Positions 1-5,937 of a stretch of DNA of 11,773 nt are shown piece by piece. This DNA comes from an uncultured Muribaculaceae bacterium (GTDB taxonomy: Bacteria > Bacteroidota > Bacteroidia > Bacteroidales > Muribaculaceae), in contig CAJUMI010000082.1 of NCBI GenBank assembly GCA_910587545.1, forward strand, positions 1 to 11,773, read 5' to 3'. The translations under genes and the position numbers were made by a program. The notes below the pieces were generated by a model that worked only from the letters and a program-made list of their open reading frames with translations, searched no databases and was not told the DNA's origin. How positions within the stretch are numbered: position 1 is the stretch's first letter; every line of letters starts with the position of its first letter.

Positions 1-40
1 CAATGGGGGTCAATTTAAATAATCCATAGGGGGTCAATTT
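1..40. mobile_element. Probable terminal repeat of an IS21-family insertion sequence (edge only)
   Basis: GGGGGTCAATTT occurs at 5-16 and again at 29-40, an exact 24-bp period, right at the window edge and inside an otherwise plausible reading frame. Multiple short direct repeats at the element ends are typical of IS21-family transposons, and this G-run-TCAATTT flavour is familiar from such ends. No transposase sequence is visible, so the family call is inference. Confidence 0.4.
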
Positions 41-403
41 GTTGAGAATATCCAATTCGGGCATGTCGGCGTTGCGGCTTATATACTGTCTGAGCGAATT
101 GAGGCGTTTGCAGGCCAACTGTCGGTTGAATTCCAAAGGCCCGTCAGGCGATGCCGAACCGGACAGAATGATCTTTGCCTCGTGCAGGCCGCCTTTCGGG
201 GAGATGGAGTCGATGCCTGCTATGATGCCTGCCAGCGCTTTTGCGTTGTCGGAGTAGGAGATATCAACTCGGGAGCTGTTGATCCCGAACCTGACGAGAT
301 ACTCCGAATCAGATTCGGCGGCTGCAACATGAAGCCACAGGCATGAGCATGCGATCAGGAGCGTCGTGAGGTGTCGGGGTATAATATGGAATAGAGATTT
401 CAA
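1..403 (-). CDS. OmpA-like exported protein, N-terminal part (truncated)
   Basis: Reading the minus strand from a TTG at 403 gives 134 codons open to the window edge. Residues 1-29 look like a signal peptide (basic start, hydrophobic stretch TLLIACSCLWLHVAAA); a lipobox-type cleavage at one of the two Cys is also possible. Residues about 80-108 (LSGSASPDGPLEFNRQLACK, then RLNSLRQYI) resemble the core of OmpA-family peptidoglycan-binding domains, where an SASPxG turn is followed by N..L...R. The protein is therefore probably periplasmic or outer-membrane-associated. TTG is chosen because no in-frame ATG lies upstream and a promoter -7 box sits just ahead at 426-433. The last residues read KLTP twice, because the frame enters a repeated GGGGGTCAATTT, so the gene is probably interrupted near codon 120 by an insertion element. 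Exact family uncertain. Confidence 0.6.
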   Translation of the reverse strand, partial: MKSLFHIIPRHLTTLLIACSCLWLHVAAAESDSEYLVRFGINSSRVDISYSDNAKALAGIIAGIDSISPKGGLHEAKIILSGSASPDGPLEFNRQLACKRLNSLRQYISRNADMPELDILNKLTPYGLFKLTPI

Positions 404-425
404 TAGTTTTTTATTAGGATTGCGA

Positions 426-433
426 CAAATATA
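426..433 (-). promoter_or_regulatory. Bacteroidota -7 box for the OmpA-like gene
   Basis: The minus strand reads TATATTTG, an exact match to the TAnnTTTG consensus, 22 nt before the TTG start. No good -33 TTTG is found at the usual spacing. A run of eight C (453-460 on the plus strand) lies upstream of it. Confidence 0.55.
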
Positions 434-600
434 AGTAAAAATGGTTAAACTACCCCCCCCTAATTATTAAAGTGCGTTAAAACGGGCGTTTATTGGGTTG
501 TATTTTCGTTTTATTTGGAATTTAAGAGTTAAAATTGAACGTAAATAAAATTACGGTAAAAACATGTTTTCTCGCAGAAGGGTCGGTGTGACAACAGAAG

Positions 601-644
601 CAGCGAGGCGATGTGTCGGTTCAACTCGACACACCGCCTCGCTG
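601..644 (-). terminator. Intrinsic terminator after fabG
   Basis: An 18-bp stem (601-618 with 627-644, one G-T wobble) closes an 8-nt loop 29 bases after the fabG stop. On the minus strand it is followed by a moderately T-rich stretch. Its arm shares the 12-mer GACACACCGCCT with the terminator at 2261-2294. Confidence 0.8.
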
Positions 645-672
645 TAGGAGTATATAAATAATGTGAAAGTCT

Positions 673-1419
673 TTACATGTTCATGCCGCCGTCGACCTGG
701 ATGACCTGGCCGGTGACATAGCTCGACATATCGGATGCGAGGAACGTTGCTACATTGGCGATATCCTCGACCTGACCGCCACGGCGCAGAGGGATCTTCT
801 TGGTCCACTCGGCGCGCACGTCTTCGGGAAGAGCGGCTGTCATGGCAGTCTCGATGAAGCCGGGAGCGATAGCGTTGGCACGGATGCCGCGCGAACCGAC
901 TTCCTGTGCGATGCTCTTGGCGAGAGCGATGAGACCTGCTTTCGAGGCTGCATAGTTCGACTGGCCGGCATTGCCGTGTACGCCGACAACTGATGCCATA
1001 TTGATGATCGAGCCTGAGCGCTGACGGAGCATGACGGGCAGCACGGCATTGATGAAGTTGAACGCGCTCTTGAGGTTGACCGCGATCACGGCGTCCCACT
1101 GCTGTTCAGTCATACGCATCATAAGGCCGTCTTTTGTGATACCGGCGTTGTTGACGAGAATATCTATGCGGCCGAAATCCTTTATGACTTCTGCCACAAC
1201 TTCTTTCGTCTGGTTGAAATCAGCGGCGTTCGATGCATAGCCTTTTGCCTTGACGCCGAGAGCGGAGATTTCGTTTTCGGTCGCTTTGCCGTTTTCGTCG
1301 ATCACAAGATCGGTGAATGCGATGTTTGCGCCTTCGGAGGCGAATTTAAGTGCGAGCGCTTTGCCGATGCCGCGGGCGGCTCCGGTGATGAGCGCTGTTT
1401 TTCCTTCAAGTAGTTTCAT
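673..1419 (-). CDS. fabG: 3-oxoacyl-ACP reductase FabG (SDR family)
   Basis: NADPH-dependent reduction of 3-oxoacyl-ACP to 3-hydroxyacyl-ACP in type II fatty acid synthesis, cytosolic. The 248-aa length is normal for FabG. Visible SDR landmarks: dinucleotide-binding TGAARGIG at residues 12-19, NNAG at 90-93, active-site Asn115 in VNLKS, Ser143, and the Tyr156-x3-Lys160 pair in SNYAASK; PGFIETAM (186-193) is the usual FabG segment after the active site, and the C-terminus GQVIQVDGGMNM is classical. It starts inside the 3' end of the tetR-family gene (14-bp overlap), so the two are probably co-transcribed and translationally coupled. A strong hairpin terminator closes the unit. A FabG paralogue of a different pathway is possible, but the sequence is close to canonical. 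Confidence 0.95.
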   Translation of the reverse strand: MKLLEGKTALITGAARGIGKALALKFASEGANIAFTDLVIDENGKATENEISALGVKAKGYASNAADFNQTKEVVAEVIKDFGRIDILVNNAGITKDGLMMRMTEQQWDAVIAVNLKSAFNFINAVLPVMLRQRSGSIINMASVVGVHGNAGQSNYAASKAGLIALAKSIAQEVGSRGIRANAIAPGFIETAMTAALPEDVRAEWTKKIPLRRGGQVEDIANVATFLASDMSSYVTGQVIQVDGGMNM

Positions 1420-2059
1420 TATTCAGAAAGTTGTTTAAAGGTGGTTGAATGTTAATGTCGTTTATGTTGTCTGATGATTGTTTTGCTTTGTGTCTGTATG
1501 TGAGATCCGACACGATGAAATCGACGAAGTAAGACTGTAGTTCCATAGTCTCGTTGGCGTTGTCGCTCGTTATTTCTGCAAGGTCGAGGCCGCTGATGCC
1601 CCTGAGAAGAAAGCGGCTTGCAAGCGCTGACCGCTCGGGGTCGAAGTAGCCGGCGGATATCCCTTCGTTGAGAATGCTCTTCAATAGATCGATCTCTTTG
1701 TCAAGTACCATGCGGCGTATTCTCTCGATACGCCGCAGATCGAACTTGAACAGCGATTTAAGATTCGATGAACTCATTGATGAGCTTTGCTCGAGCCTGA
1801 GCATGAGAAACCGTGTCAGCTTGACGTCCGGCGGCAGATCTGACTCGGCGATCTTTTTCAGAGCCGCTACCATGCTGTCGCTCTCATGTTCGAGCACGGC
1901 GTTGTAGATCTCTTTCTTATTCTTGAAATAGGTATAGATTGTCCGTCGCCCCTTTTCCGAGGCGTTGGCGATGTCGTTCATCGTCGTGTTCTCAAGACCT
2001 TTGTGCACGAACAATTGGCGTGCGACTTCGATCAGTCTTTCACGAGTCTTATATACCAT
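1406..2059 (-). CDS. TetR/AcrR-family transcriptional regulator
   Basis: A 217-aa protein with a typical TetR N-terminus: residues about 1-50 contain TRERLIEVARQLFVHKGLEN, then TTMNDIANASEKGRRTIYTY, the helix-turn-helix with the conserved IYTYFKNKKEI at its end. The rest is an all-helical ligand/dimer domain with no recognisable ligand signature; the C-terminal 25 residues are polar and Asn-rich. Its last 14 bases overlap the start of fabG, so the natural inference is an autoregulated pair sensing an acyl or fatty-acid-related signal. That ligand role is a guess from context only. An exact -7 box lies upstream at 2087-2094. Confidence 0.9.
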   Translation of the reverse strand: MVYKTRERLIEVARQLFVHKGLENTTMNDIANASEKGRRTIYTYFKNKKEIYNAVLEHESDSMVAALKKIAESDLPPDVKLTRFLMLRLEQSSSMSSSNLKSLFKFDLRRIERIRRMVLDKEIDLLKSILNEGISAGYFDPERSALASRFLLRGISGLDLAEITSDNANETMELQSYFVDFIVSDLTYRHKAKQSSDNINDINIQPPLNNFLNNETT

Positions 2060-2086
2060 TATTTCTTAAGATCTTATTTGATGTGA

Positions 2087-2094
2087 CAAAGATA
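2087..2094 (-). promoter_or_regulatory. Bacteroidota -7 box for the tetR-fabG pair
   Basis: The minus strand reads TATCTTTG, an exact TAnnTTTG, 27 nt before the ATG. At the expected -33 distance the match is weak (TTTTCG at 2113-2118). Confidence 0.6.
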
Positions 2095-2185
2095 GTACTT
2101 TTCCGGCAATAACGAAAATCTATATAAGGGAAATGAATGCGGTATTGTAAGGACGCAAGACTTGTGCATCACTTGATTATTAAAT

Positions 2186-2211
2186 GATTATCCCGATTAT
2201 CCCGATTATCC
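2186..2211. repeat. Short tandem repeat, 9-bp unit x 2.9
   Basis: GATTATCCC at 2186-2194 and 2195-2203, then GATTATCC at 2204-2211. It lies between the terminator of the DUF3127 gene and the tetR promoter. No function is evident. Confidence 0.8.
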
Positions 2212-2260
2212 TTGTCGGTTGTATTAGCTTGGCCTTATTCGTCCGATCGGGTTGAAATCA

Positions 2261-2294
2261 CAAGGCGGTGTGTCTTGTGTGACACACCGCCTTG
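2261..2294 (-). terminator. Intrinsic terminator after the DUF3127 gene
   Basis: A perfect 14-bp stem (2261-2274 with 2281-2294) with a 6-nt loop begins 12 nt after the stop codon. Its arm carries the same GACACACCGCCT as the fabG terminator. The downstream tract on the minus strand is only moderately T-rich. Confidence 0.8.
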
Positions 2295-2306
2295 GCGAAT
2301 TTCTTA

Positions 2307-2690
2307 TCAGAAAGGTAGATCCTCGTTGGGATCTGAAGGCTGCATGGCTGGAGGTGGGGGCACGGGAGCTCCGGCAGGTGCGCCAGACGGATAGGCCGGA
2401 GCGGCGGTAGCCGTTGCGGCTGCATCGACAGGCTCGGCCTGCCAGCCGCGGATGCTCGTAAACCAGCGTCCGTTATATTCACGGCTCTCGATGTCGAAAC
2501 TCAGACGGATTGTCTGTCCGACTGTCAGCGGATATTTGTCAGCCTTGTCACCAAACAGATCGAAATGGACCTTTTTGGGATAGGTCTCCTGTGTTTCAAG
2601 TACATATTCTTTTTTCTTCCAGCTGTTGCCGGCTTTAGAGACGCCGCTCTGCTCGGGAAGTGCTACAATAATCTTTCCGGTAATTTCCAT
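2307..2690 (-). CDS. DUF3127 OB-fold protein with SSB-like acidic tail
   Basis: 127 aa from the ATG at 2690; the frame is open further upstream, but this ATG is chosen because an excellent promoter sits just ahead of it and the DUF3127 domain begins exactly here (MEITGKIIVALPEQSG). Residues 1-84 form the domain (KKVHFDLFGDKADKYPL, FDIESREYNGRWFTSI), a small OB-fold family nearly confined to Bacteroidota. Residues 88-118 are a low-complexity Ala/Pro/Gly linker, and the last seven residues are PNEDLPF, strikingly like the DDDLPF tip by which SSB recruits DNA-repair proteins. Known: domain family and resemblance. Inferred: single-strand nucleic acid binding and partner recruitment. It is divergently placed to the NUDIX gene (87 bp apart) and has its own terminator. 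Confidence 0.85.
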   Translation of the reverse strand: MEITGKIIVALPEQSGVSKAGNSWKKKEYVLETQETYPKKVHFDLFGDKADKYPLTVGQTIRLSFDIESREYNGRWFTSIRGWQAEPVDAAATATAAPAYPSGAPAGAPVPPPPAMQPSDPNEDLPF

Positions 2691-2716
2691 TCTTGTTATT
2701 TTTGTGTTGTTTAATG

Positions 2717-2747
2717 CAAAGGTAGCAATTAATTTGCGGCCGACAAA
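2717..2747 (-). promoter_or_regulatory. Bacteroidota promoter for the DUF3127 gene
   Basis: The minus strand has TTTG (2744-2747), 19 nt, then TACCTTTG (2717-2724), an exact -33/-7 pair for the primary Bacteroidota sigma factor, 26 nt before the ATG at 2690. Confidence 0.8.
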
Positions 2748-2777
2748 ATTATTTTCAGTTGTCGACGTTTTAAATAT

Positions 2778-3329
2778 ATGACTGGAAAAAAGATACAAAA
2801 ATGGCGGACGCTTTCGAGCGAATATCTGATCAGGCGCCCGTGGCTCACTGCCCGGCGCGATTGTGTGCGCCTGCCCGACGGACGTATCAACGATGAATAT
2901 TATCTGCTCGAATATCCCGATTGGGTCAATGTCATAGCCGTAACAACAGAAGGTCTCTTTGTCATGATCGAACAATATCGTCATGGCATCGACGAGGTCA
3001 TCACAGAACTGTGCGCCGGAGTAGTCGAGGCGGGAGAGGAAACTGAAGCTGCCGCCCGTCGGGAACTGCTCGAGGAAACCGGATATTCCGGCGGAAGATG
3101 GCGTTTGCTGAATGTCATTTGTCAGAACCCGTCGACATGTAACAACTTTACATATTGCTATCTGGCCGAAGGCGTGACCCTCACATCACCCCAGATGCTC
3201 GACGCCACTGAAGATATCGCCGTCAGGCTGATGACAGAGAGGGAGATTCGGAATATGCTGTTGAACGATGGCATGAAACAGGCATTGATGGCCACTCCTC
3301 TCTGGCACTACCTGTCCACAAAGGAGTAG
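2778..3329 (+). CDS. NUDIX hydrolase, ADP-ribose pyrophosphatase-like
   Basis: 183 aa. A complete Nudix box runs from G81 to Y103: G81-x5-E87-x7-R95-E96-L-L-E99-E100-T-G102-Y103, giving the Mg2+-binding REUxEExGU core. Upstream, residues 51-70 (NVIAVTTEGLFVMIEQYRHG) match the beta strand and QYR segment of ADP-ribose/nucleoside-diphosphate-sugar pyrophosphatases, and ELCAGVVEAGE is the typical lead-in. Likely activity is hydrolysis of a nucleoside diphosphate linked to a sugar, as housekeeping; the substrate cannot be fixed from sequence. Start at the ATG in ATATATG; no Shine-Dalgarno is seen, as usual for the phylum. Divergent from the DUF3127 gene. A hairpin overlaps the stop codon. Confidence 0.9.
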   Translation: MTGKKIQKWRTLSSEYLIRRPWLTARRDCVRLPDGRINDEYYLLEYPDWVNVIAVTTEGLFVMIEQYRHGIDEVITELCAGVVEAGEETEAAARRELLEETGYSGGRWRLLNVICQNPSTCNNFTYCYLAEGVTLTSPQMLDATEDIAVRLMTEREIRNMLLNDGMKQALMATPLWHYLSTKE

Positions 3330-3342
3330 GGCACTCCCGTTT
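3323..3342 (+). terminator. Possible terminator of the NUDIX gene
   Basis: GGAGT (3323-3327) pairs with ACTCC (3333-3337) around a 5-nt loop, followed by CGTTTT. The stem is short and overlaps the TAG stop, so this is a weak call. Confidence 0.4.
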
Positions 3343-3740
3343 TAGGCCCTGTTCCCCAATATTTGATAATGCAGGAGATATACGGTGATAAGGTAATTCT
3401 CCACAATTAACTGCTAATTGCGCCTCGGTCAGGTTATACGATTTTCACCGTTTGTAACTCATCTGTTAGATTGGCGTACCCTATATGAATTTTATCGCAA
3501 ATGGATTTCAATAGGATTTTTTGACCGTTTGGCCCAACAATTGAATGTTGTCCAAGGGATACCAACGCCTCGGCGTTGACAAATATCGGGGAGCGGGGTC
3601 TTAGGCATACACGGTTAGTGCATCATTGATTGTCAATGCAAAATAATGCGCCATGCCCACAGATACCTTCGGTCAATCACGTTTGTGAATGTCTCGTTTT
3701 ATGAACGTCCCCTCATGCCCTTGCCATTAATGAAATTATT
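3330..3740. other. Gene-free interval with nested inverted repeats
   Basis: No supportable gene on either strand. It holds two adjacent hairpins: 3529-3555 (TTGG...CCAA enclosing CAACA...TGTTG) and 3563-3578 (CAACGCC-tc-GGCGTTG). A 15-mer at 3359-3373 (ATATTTGATAATGCA) recurs exactly at 4342-4356 inside the control region of the XRE regulator. The interval may be decayed sequence or a regulatory region; nothing more can be read from it. Confidence 0.6.
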
Positions 3741-3745
3741 TCATT
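3729..3745. repeat. Perfect 17-bp palindrome overlapping the XRE gene stop
   Basis: AATGAAAT-T-ATTTCATT is an exact dyad including the TGA stop (3741-3743, minus). It could be a weak AT-rich terminator or a protein-binding site; there is no T tract after it. Confidence 0.5.
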
Positions 3746-4310
3746 CCGATGGCTTGAATATCTCAAAACTGTTGTCACTGTAAAACACCATTATACTCTG
3801 CACCTTCTTAGTCTTGTCAGACCGAAAGGCAACCGGATCTCCATTGCGGCGCTCACTTATCGATGCGGCGGCCGAAATCGCATGCGTAGTGCCTGTCACA
3901 CCCGATTTTTCATTTTCAGAAGCCGAATTTGCGTTGTCTGATTTTTCAGCACCTAAATCTTGAAACTCATCATCAAAAAATATATGGCGTTGAATATTCT
4001 CAATTTCTGAGTTTTGGAAGATTTTAGTGTCATTCAAAGCCTCGTTTTGAGGCTCTGAGATTTCAATATTTGATCCGCTCTCCATATCTCCGTCGCCAAA
4101 AAGAAGCCACATCACGTTAAGATCGGGAAACGCATCATGCAGTTTTCTGATTATATCACTCGAAATCTTTTTTGCGCCCTCATTGCTCTTGTTCCGGCCG
4201 TTCAGCAACTGAGACAGAGTAGGGCGTGGTATGCCAGCCCGGTCGGCAAACTGCGAACTTGTAAGCTGAGTATACTCCATATACTCCTTGATTCGACTGA
4301 TAATATCCAT
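3741..4310 (-). CDS. XRE-type helix-turn-helix regulator
   Basis: 189 aa from the ATG at 4310. The frame stays open upstream to 4394, but that extension contains the promoter and hydrophobic non-domain sequence, so MDIISRIKEYM is the better start. Residues about 3-40 form a lambda-repressor-like HTH (LTSSQFADRAGIPRPTLSQL with LNGRNK after the recognition helix). FPDLNVMWLLFGDGDM at 61-76 is the usual end of this Bacteroidales regulator type. Residues 77-150 are polar, acidic and probably disordered; the final 30 (KKVQSIMVFYSDNSFEIFKP) look like a short beta-rich oligomerisation tail. A repressor role and autoregulation are inferred from the palindromes over its promoter. It lies outside the dif junction, so it is not obviously part of the phage, though it could act on it or belong to an older integrant. 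Confidence 0.8.
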   Translation of the reverse strand: MDIISRIKEYMEYTQLTSSQFADRAGIPRPTLSQLLNGRNKSNEGAKKISSDIIRKLHDAFPDLNVMWLLFGDGDMESGSNIEISEPQNEALNDTKIFQNSEIENIQRHIFFDDEFQDLGAEKSDNANSASENEKSGVTGTTHAISAAASISERRNGDPVAFRSDKTKKVQSIMVFYSDNSFEIFKPSE

Positions 4311-4341
4311 AATTGTGCTGTTAGAAAAATGAAATTGCCAG

Positions 4342-4427
4342 ATATTTGATAATGCAAATATAATCGGAATTGTTGTAATTTGCAAATTTAACAAAGAGAA
4401 TATTATTTGTTTTTGTGATTTTGCAAA
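4342..4427. promoter_or_regulatory. Candidate operators of the XRE regulator
   Basis: Three related dyads: ATATTTG-6 nt-CAAATAT (4342-4361) covering the -7 box; AATTTGCAAATT (4377-4388) covering the -33 box; and TTTGCAAA (4420-4427) upstream. All share the half-site TTTG/CAAA. The layout suits autorepression; this is inference from symmetry and position. Confidence 0.5.
4355..4386 (-). promoter_or_regulatory. Bacteroidota promoter for the XRE regulator
   Basis: The minus strand has TTTG (4383-4386), 20 nt, then TATATTTG (4355-4362), an exact consensus pair, 44 nt before the ATG at 4310. Confidence 0.75.
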
Positions 4428-4506
4428 TGTGAACGCCGATGTGTTTTATGAAATTCTTGAATTGAAATTAATTAAATTTACACTTTAACATATAAGGCAT
4501 TGCGCA

Positions 4507-4537
4507 TTGGTTTATAGATGATTAGTGTGTAACTTTG
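4507..4537 (+). promoter_or_regulatory. Orphan Bacteroidota promoter
   Basis: TTG (4507-4509, preceded by A, so 3 of 4 for TTTG), 20 nt, then TAACTTTG (4530-4537), an exact -7. The nearest downstream open frame starts only at 4680 and is doubtful, so this may drive a small RNA or be a remnant of a lost gene. Confidence 0.45.
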
Positions 4538-4679
4538 TTTGATAATTCGGGATCTAGTCGCATAAAGACCAATTAATAAACAAGTACTTTAGATTATAGC
4601 TGATAACATCTATAGATATCAGTTTATTAGCTTAGTTGTTAATTAAATTGAATAGGGGTTTGTTCGGTTTTTCAAAGCA

Positions 4680-5006
4680 TTGATTAGGCACTGTTCGACT
4701 AAGGAATTTTTGATATTAATTCACAAATTGGCGATTGCTATAAAGGAGTTTGCAATTTCATCACTTGCAATAATGACACGGATCTATTCACAAACGAGAA
4801 TAATCCTATTCCCAAAACCGACAGGACAATGTCCGATCTGTAATTCAAAACTCCAAAATTCAAAATTCGCCTACGGAAATACGTTTCCTTTTATTTATAC
4901 TACGTACGAGCGCTCAAAAAGATTAAAAAGACAACCTAAGAGTTGTGTAATTTACAGACCTTTAACTGTTTCCACAAACATTAGCGCATTATTTTCACTC
5001 TTCTAA
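4680..5006 (+). CDS. Doubtful small ORF (possible remnant)
   Basis: A 108-aa open frame with ATG start in AT-rich DNA. It includes one CPIC pair (in GQCPICNSKLQ) and a basic segment (YERSKRLKRQPK) but no recognisable domain, and the N-terminal third reads like translated noncoding DNA (Ile/Leu-rich). The start context is unremarkable, although an orphan promoter lies 142 nt upstream. It may be a fragment of a small Cys-motif protein from an older integrant, or chance. Confidence 0.2.
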   Translation: MIRHCSTKEFLILIHKLAIAIKEFAISSLAIMTRIYSQTRIILFPKPTGQCPICNSKLQNSKFAYGNTFPFIYTTYERSKRLKRQPKSCVIYRPLTVSTNISALFSLF

Positions 5007-5039
5007 ACAATTTCCATCTAGAGTTTTATCGTGCAAAAC

Positions 5040-5480
5040 AATCAATCCCGTCCCGACTGTCAAGCCGCCCGAATGTCATATTTATCAGGTCCGTCTGATT
5101 TTTCGTGCAATTTAAGCCGTCAGGCCTCCCTGACTTGCCCATTTGGCTTAGCCAAAGCAAATCCTTCCGGACTTGTCTGAGCGTCAGAGCGCCCCTGAAT
5201 ATCCATGTCGTCTAAGCAAATCCTCTCGAACTTACCGATTTGCCTAAGGGGCCCCTAATCTCCTTGCCGCCAAAGCAAATCCTACCAGACTTGTCTGAGC
5301 GTCAGAGTGCCCCCGAATATCCATGTCGTCTAAGCAAATCCGTCCGAACTTGCTCATTAGCCGAGCGGCACGGACTATGCCCATGCCACCTAATAAGCCA
5401 AAGTCTCATAGCCTGAGTGTGCCGGAGAATGTCTGTTCCTATAGTAAGTCCGTCAGAATTGTCTTGTCTTGTCTCGTCTG
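5040..5480. repeat. Tandem array of 59-bp imperfect units, noncoding
   Basis: AAGCAAATCC recurs at 5155, 5214, 5273 and 5332, exactly 59 bp apart, defining four core units (5155-5213, 5214-5272, 5273-5331, 5332-5390). Units 1 and 3 differ at only 4 of 59 positions, while 2 and 4 are more diverged, so a 118-bp higher-order copy is visible (5151-5233 against 5269-5351, 7 mismatches in 83). Degenerate units seem to continue on both sides. Small hairpins recur: TCTGA-GCG-TCAGA in units 1 and 3 (5176-5188, 5294-5306), GTCAG-6 nt-CTGAC (5119-5134), TTTGGC-TTA-GCCAAA (5142-5156), ATCAG-6 nt-CTGAT followed by T (5084-5099). The period is not a multiple of three, so protein repeats are excluded. GC-richer than its flanks. 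Function unknown. Confidence 0.8.
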
Positions 5481-5591
5481 ATTTATTAGAGCTGTTAGAA
5501 TTGCCCCGTTGACAGTGAGCTGTCCACCCATATAGCGAAGAGTCTGCGCCAGATTGGAACTCACACTCCTAAACACAATGTTTCCCACTCA

Positions 5592-5619
5592 ATTTAACAT
5601 AATATTGATTATGAGAATT
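5592..5619 (-). other. dif: dif-like XerC/XerD site; left attachment junction of the prophage
   Basis: Read on the minus strand: AATTCTCATAA (5609-5619, XerC arm), TCAATA (5603-5608, centre), TTATGTTAAAT (5592-5602, XerD arm). The XerD arm equals the E. coli dif arm at 11/11 positions, the XerC arm keeps CATAA, and the 11-6-11 spacing is exact. The phage genes begin immediately to the right, and temperate Bacteroidetes microviruses are known to insert at dif through host XerCD, so this is read as attL. No second copy is seen before the window ends at 11773. Confidence 0.85.
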
Positions 5620-5630
5620 TGTTTTTTTTA

Positions 5631-5638
5631 TAGTTTTG
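5631..5638 (+). promoter_or_regulatory. Phage promoter -7 box next to the dif junction
   Basis: TAGTTTTG matches TAnnTTTG exactly, 33 nt before the first phage ATG. No TTTG occurs at the usual 19-20 nt upstream; that position falls inside the dif-like site (about 5607-5611). An eight-T tract (5622-5629) precedes the box. Confidence 0.6.
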
Positions 5639-5671
5639 CATCAACATCATTAATCAATAAAATTTACAGTT

Positions 5672-5935
5672 ATGAAGAAATTATCTATTTCCGATCTCCG
5701 GCCCGAGGTGTCGTTTACATTCGATCGGTATGATCCTTTTTATTACGTTGTTGTCTACGTTCGTTCTGAACCTGTTTGTTCCAAGTTTGCCGATCGTGAG
5801 GTTTTAACGCAGCCTTATATTATTTGTTATGCTAAATTGAAGAATGCGGATCATTTAAGTACGTCTCAAACCTACATTCCGTTCGATTTATTGGAAATGG
5901 TTCAATTTTATGAATATTTACCACATTCTTTTTGA
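5672..5935 (+). CDS. Microvirus small protein of unknown function (87 aa)
   Basis: First gene after the junction, starting at an ATG in AT-rich leader without a Shine-Dalgarno. Not recognised. The protein is moderately aromatic (DRYDPFYYVVVYVRSEP at about 19-35; DLLEMVQFYEYLPHSF at the C-terminus), with no membrane segment or signal peptide, and looks like a small soluble alpha/beta domain. Its TGA is followed, after ATT, by the next ATG, so the two genes are probably translated as a pair. By position it could serve early functions (control of lysogeny, exclusion, host takeover), but nothing in the sequence proves that. Confidence 0.75.
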   Translation: MKKLSISDLRPEVSFTFDRYDPFYYVVVYVRSEPVCSKFADREVLTQPYIICYAKLKNADHLSTSQTYIPFDLLEMVQFYEYLPHSF

Positions 5936-5937
5936 TT

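Noticed and set aside
453..460. C8 tract upstream of the OmpA-like gene as a phase-variation switch
   Set aside because: It lies upstream of the -7 box where length change might alter spacing, but no -33 element is recognisable there and one short tract is weak evidence.
551..1099. 182-aa frame on the minus strand and other frames inside fabG
   Set aside because: Out of frame with a convincing FabG; Arg/Ser/His-rich composition typical of a shadow in GC-rich coding DNA.
2691..2984. N-terminal extension of the DUF3127 frame up to 2984
   Set aside because: It would cover the divergent NUDIX gene and the exact promoter at 2717-2747; the domain starts at the ATG at 2690.
5155..5390. CRISPR array or integron attC (59-base) elements
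   Set aside because: The repeated part spans the whole unit without constant-repeat/unique-spacer structure, there are no cas genes, no integrase and no gene cassettes between copies.
5504..5570. Possible tRNA-like segment near dif
   Set aside because: A short hairpin (5511-5524) and a TTGGAACTC string are present, but no acceptor, anticodon or T arms can be built.
5634..5640. TTTTGCA shared by the phage promoter and the XRE operator cluster, suggesting repression of the phage by the chromosomal regulator
   Set aside because: Seven bases in AT-rich DNA are not significant and the phage copy lacks the dyad.
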